Positions 14,660 to 16,990 of a stretch of 16,990 nt of DNA are shown in pieces. Within the stretch, counting starts at the first letter, position 1; each line of letters begins with the position of its first letter. The DNA comes from Chthonomonas sp. UBA2017 (lineage in GTDB: Bacteria > Armatimonadota > Fimbriimonadia > Fimbriimonadales > Fimbriimonadaceae), in assembly GCA_002335425.1 (NCBI GenBank), contig DDCB01000028.1, forward strand, positions 1-16,990. The letters run 5' to 3'. The translations under genes were made by a program, and so were the position numbers. Below the pieces are notes generated by a model that made no database searches, was not told where the DNA came from, and was given only the letters and a program-made list of their open reading frames with translations.

Positions 14660-15013
14660 ATGAATCTGAAACCTCTGCATGATCGAATCGTAGTGGAAGC
14701 TGCGGCGAAGGAAGAGACCACCATCGGTGGCATTATCCTTCCCGACACGGCTCAAGAAAAGCCTAACCGAGGCACCGTCCTTGCGACGGGTCCGGGCAAG
14801 CGCCTGGATAGCGGCGTGCTCGCGCCGATCGATGTCCAAGTCGGCGATGTCGTGCTCTACGGCAAGTACAGTGGCACCGAAGTCAACGTCGGTGGCAAGG
14901 ACTACGTGATCCTTCGCGCCGAAGATGTTCTCGCCGTGGTCACAGGAAAGGCCCCAGCCGAATCCAACAAGGCGGTCGTCGCGGCCGGCGGCAAAAAGAC
15001 GGTGAAGAAGTAA
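14660..15013 (+). CDS. groES: Co-chaperonin GroES (Hsp10)
   Basis: A 117-residue cytoplasmic lid protein of the GroEL chamber. The start MNLKPLHDRIVV is the family start. The mobile loop (about 16-33) includes EETTIGGIILPD, with the GGIILP tip that contacts GroEL, and KYSGTEVNVGGKDYVILRAEDVLAVV closes the fold near residue 94. The usual length is 95-100 residues; here about 23 more follow, rich in Ala and Lys (ending GGKKTVKK), an unusual tail. AGGAG lies 15 bases upstream and GAAG 2 bases upstream, neither ideally spaced. It is first in a two-gene operon under CIRCE, with groEL 4 bases downstream. Confidence 0.97.
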   Translation: MNLKPLHDRIVVEAAAKEETTIGGIILPDTAQEKPNRGTVLATGPGKRLDSGVLAPIDVQVGDVVLYGKYSGTEVNVGGKDYVILRAEDVLAVVTGKAPAESNKAVVAAGGKKTVKK

Positions 15014-15017
15014 AGCC

Positions 15018-16610
15018 ATGGCGAAGAAAGAACTGCAATTTAGCGAAGAAGCGCGCAAGTCGCTTGAGATCGGCATCGACAAGCTGGCCAATGCGGTCAA
15101 GGTCACGCTCGGCCCTCGCGGTCGCAACGTCGTCCTCGAGAAGAAGTTCGGCAGCCCGACCGTGATCAACGACGGCGTGACCATCGCCAAAGAGATCGAA
15201 GTCGAAAACCGATTCGAGAACATGGGCGCCCAGCTGATCCGAGAAGTCAGCAGCAAGACAAACGACATCGCGGGCGATGGCACCACCACCGCCACCGTTT
15301 TGGCTCAAGCGATCTTCCGCGAAGGTAGCCGCAACGTGGCCGCCGGGAGCAATCCGATGGAGATCCGGATCGGCATCGACAAGGCCGTCGACGCGCTCGT
15401 CGCCGAGCTCGCCAAGATGAGCACCCCGATCAAGGACAAGAAGGGCACCGTCCAAGTCGCCACGATCAGCGCCAACGATGCCGAGATCGGTGAGCTCGTT
15501 GCTCACGTGATCGACACCGTCGGCAAAGATGGCGTTGTGACCGTCGAAGAGAGCAAGGGCACCGAGACGACCCAAGAGATCGTCGATGGCCTTCAGTTCG
15601 ACAAGGGCTACATGAGCCCTTACTTCATCACCGACCCCGCCCGAATGGAGTCGATCTATGAGAACCCGTACATCTTGTTCTATGAGAAGAAGATCGGCAA
15701 CGTCCAAGACTTGATCCCGATGCTGGAGAAAGTTCTCCGCGCGGGCCGACCGTTCTTGATCATCGCGGAAGACATCGAGAATGAATGTCTGGCGACCCTC
15801 GTTCTGAACCGAATCAAGGCCGGCCTTCCGGTCTGCGCAGTCAAGGCACCGGGCTTTGGCGACCGACGCAAGGCGATGCTCGAAGACATGGCGATCCTCA
15901 CTGGCGGCCAGTTCATCAGCGAAGACCTCGGTCTTAAGCTGGAGAACGTCACCCTCGACATGCTGGGCAGCTGCGCTAAGGTCGTCGTGACCAAAGAGAG
16001 CACGACCCTCATCGACGGCAAAGGCAAGAAGGCGAGCATCGATGGCCGAGTCAAGCAGATCAAGGCCCAGATCGAGACCACCGACAGCAGCTATGACAAA
16101 GAGAAGCTCCAAGAGCGGCTCGCCAAGCTGAGCGGCGGCGTCGCCGTCGTCAAGGTCGGCGCGCCAACCGAGACGGCGCTTAAGGAGAAGAAGGCCCGAA
16201 TCGAGGACGCTCTCGCCGCGACGCGAGCCGCGCTCGAAGAAGGCATCGTCCCCGGTGGCGGCACCGCCATCCTGCGAGCCGGAAAAGCACTCGACAAGCT
16301 GAAGGTCGAAGGCGACGAAGTGATCGGTGTGAACATTATCCGAAAGGCGATCGAAGCTCCGCTGCGCACCATCGCCGATAACTGCGGCGTCGAAGGCTCC
16401 GTTGTCGTCGAGAAGGTCCGCACGGGCACCGTCGGCTTTAACGCCGCGACCTTACAATACGAGGACCTGATGAAGGCTGGCGTGGTTGACCCGACGAAGG
16501 TCGTGCGATGCTGCATCCAAAACTCCTCGTCCATCGCCGGACTCTTGCTGACGACCGAAGCCGCCGTCGCCGAAGTCCAAGAAAAAGAAGACGAAGGCCA
16601 CCACCACTAA
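15018..16610 (+). CDS. groEL: Chaperonin GroEL (Hsp60)
   Basis: A 530-residue ATP-driven folding chamber subunit. It begins MAKKELQFSEEARKSL and carries all main motifs: TLGPRGRNVVLEKKFGSP, DGVTIAKEIE, the ATP loop AGDGTTTATVLAQA, apical segment IIAEDIENECLATLVLN with VKAPGFGDRRKAMLEDMAILTGG, and the equatorial EEGIVPGGGTAIL. It ends EVQEKEDEGHHH and lacks the flexible Gly-Gly-Met tail found in many GroEL proteins. It starts 4 bases after the groES stop, so it is co-transcribed and regulated by CIRCE. A strong hairpin follows. This is the only groEL in the window. Confidence 0.98.
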   Translation: MAKKELQFSEEARKSLEIGIDKLANAVKVTLGPRGRNVVLEKKFGSPTVINDGVTIAKEIEVENRFENMGAQLIREVSSKTNDIAGDGTTTATVLAQAIFREGSRNVAAGSNPMEIRIGIDKAVDALVAELAKMSTPIKDKKGTVQVATISANDAEIGELVAHVIDTVGKDGVVTVEESKGTETTQEIVDGLQFDKGYMSPYFITDPARMESIYENPYILFYEKKIGNVQDLIPMLEKVLRAGRPFLIIAEDIENECLATLVLNRIKAGLPVCAVKAPGFGDRRKAMLEDMAILTGGQFISEDLGLKLENVTLDMLGSCAKVVVTKESTTLIDGKGKKASIDGRVKQIKAQIETTDSSYDKEKLQERLAKLSGGVAVVKVGAPTETALKEKKARIEDALAATRAALEEGIVPGGGTAILRAGKALDKLKVEGDEVIGVNIIRKAIEAPLRTIADNCGVEGSVVVEKVRTGTVGFNAATLQYEDLMKAGVVDPTKVVRCCIQNSSSIAGLLLTTEAAVAEVQEKEDEGHHH

Positions 16611-16638
16611 GGCTGAGCCTGAGTCGGTGTCTATTTAT

Positions 16639-16664
16639 AGGCCTCCCGCAGATGCGGGGGGCCT
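16639..16664 (+). terminator. Hairpin terminator after groEL
   Basis: AGGCCTCCCGC (16639-16649) pairs with GCGGGGGGCCT (16654-16664) over 11 base pairs with one G-T and a 4-base loop. The bases after it are TAAACGCATTTAAG, not a continuous T-run. It lies 28 bases after the groEL stop. Confidence 0.75.
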
Positions 16665-16710
16665 TAAACGCATTTAAGTTCCATCTGCTTCCTTCAATGC
16701 GTCCTAATGA

Positions 16711-16716
16711 TAGAAT
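16711..16716 (+). promoter_or_regulatory. Leaderless-type -10 box for the DUF3303 gene
   Basis: TAGAAT ends 7 bases before the ATG at 16724, after the groEL terminator. No ribosome site is present. Confidence 0.55.
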
Positions 16717-16723
16717 TCACCTT

Positions 16724-16987
16724 ATGAATCTGATGGTCGTTGAGAAATTCCTGAGCGGTGGACCCGAGGAAGTTGGGGCTCGATTTCGCGAGAAGGGGCG
16801 GATGTTGCCGCCTGGGGTTGCTTACTTGGACAGTTGGATGTTCGCCGACGGGACCGGGTGTTTTCAGCTGATGGAGGCTGAGTCGGTGGACGCGCTTCGA
16901 CCTTGGGTCGAGGCGTGGAGCGACCTCGTGGACTTCGAGATGACGCCGGTGGTGGATTCGAAGGCCTTCTGGTCGGCCCAGTCGTGA
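16724..16987 (+). CDS. Small DUF3303-like protein (87 aa)
   Basis: A complete 87-residue cytoplasmic protein. The pattern MNLMVVEKF, PPGVAYLDSWMFADGTGCFQLMEAESVDAL and WSDLVDFEMTPVVD is that of DUF3303, a small family with a ferredoxin-like alpha/beta-barrel look whose function is not known. No catalytic motif is visible. Longer in-frame reads upstream pass through the groEL end and terminator in another frame and are not believable. The start is set by the -10 box 7 bases upstream and by the family N-terminus. It stands alone after the groESL operon. Confidence 0.8.
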   Translation: MNLMVVEKFLSGGPEEVGARFREKGRMLPPGVAYLDSWMFADGTGCFQLMEAESVDALRPWVEAWSDLVDFEMTPVVDSKAFWSAQS

Positions 16988-16990
16988 CCA

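Noticed and set aside
16602..16610. GroEL ending in three His as a purification-tag artefact
   Set aside because: The codons run straight into native sequence and a terminator; no vector sequence is visible and three His is not a standard tag.

Overview
The window looks like a chromosomal segment of a GC-rich free-living bacterium. My best guess is the phylum Armatimonadota, class Fimbriimonadia. The basis is the secreted protein at the left edge: it joins a P-domain-like part, a pre-peptidase-like part, a 'DDFTVPAGGW' beta module, a WLRK-type module and a dockerin-like acidic repeat, a combination I associate with that group. This is inference from protein style, not a database match. I see no insertion sequences, phage genes, CRISPR arrays, tRNA or rRNA genes.

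Layout, left to right. 1-1901 (minus) is the N-terminal 633 codons of a modular secreted protein that runs off the left edge. 1902-2204 holds its leader and promoter and the hairpin that ends dnaK. dnaK (2205-4109, minus) is divergent from a kinase of the streptomycin/hydroxyurea phosphotransferase type (4161-4988). That kinase gene is followed after 2 bases by trhO (tRNA U34 hydroxylase). A promoter and a foldable leader of about 125 bases precede an ankyrin-repeat protein (6065-7564). Next come a secreted DUF1287 protein, a small unknown protein overlapping it by 4 bases, a divergent ketol-acid reductoisomerase, and a receiver-like/PAS/GGDEF diguanylate cyclase. The right half holds a long GlmL/MutL-family ATPase with an extra Cys-rich C-terminal part, a CorA metal channel, a DUF2993 protein, a CIRCE-controlled groES-groEL operon with a terminator hairpin, and a small DUF3303 protein.

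Most genes are housekeeping or singletons with unrelated roles, so the window is not one pathway. Two chaperone loci (dnaK and groESL) stand out. groESL carries a CIRCE operator for HrcA; dnaK has no CIRCE but has a different palindrome in its promoter region.

The strongest pattern that gene calls do not explain is in the starts. Five genes (ATGs at 7569, 8460, 11045, 14031, 16724) have no useful Shine-Dalgarno sequence. Each instead has a -10-like hexamer (TAGACT, TAGACT, CATAAT, TATGAT, TAGAAT) ending exactly 6 or 7 bases before the ATG, as expected for leaderless mRNAs. The hexamer TAGACT recurs upstream of dnaK and groES, at distances that leave a leader. I did not find a convincing new multi-gene system. 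The best candidates for novelty are the leaderless-promoter pattern, the structured leader of the ankyrin gene, the orphan Cys-rich GlmL homologue and the divergent reductoisomerase.
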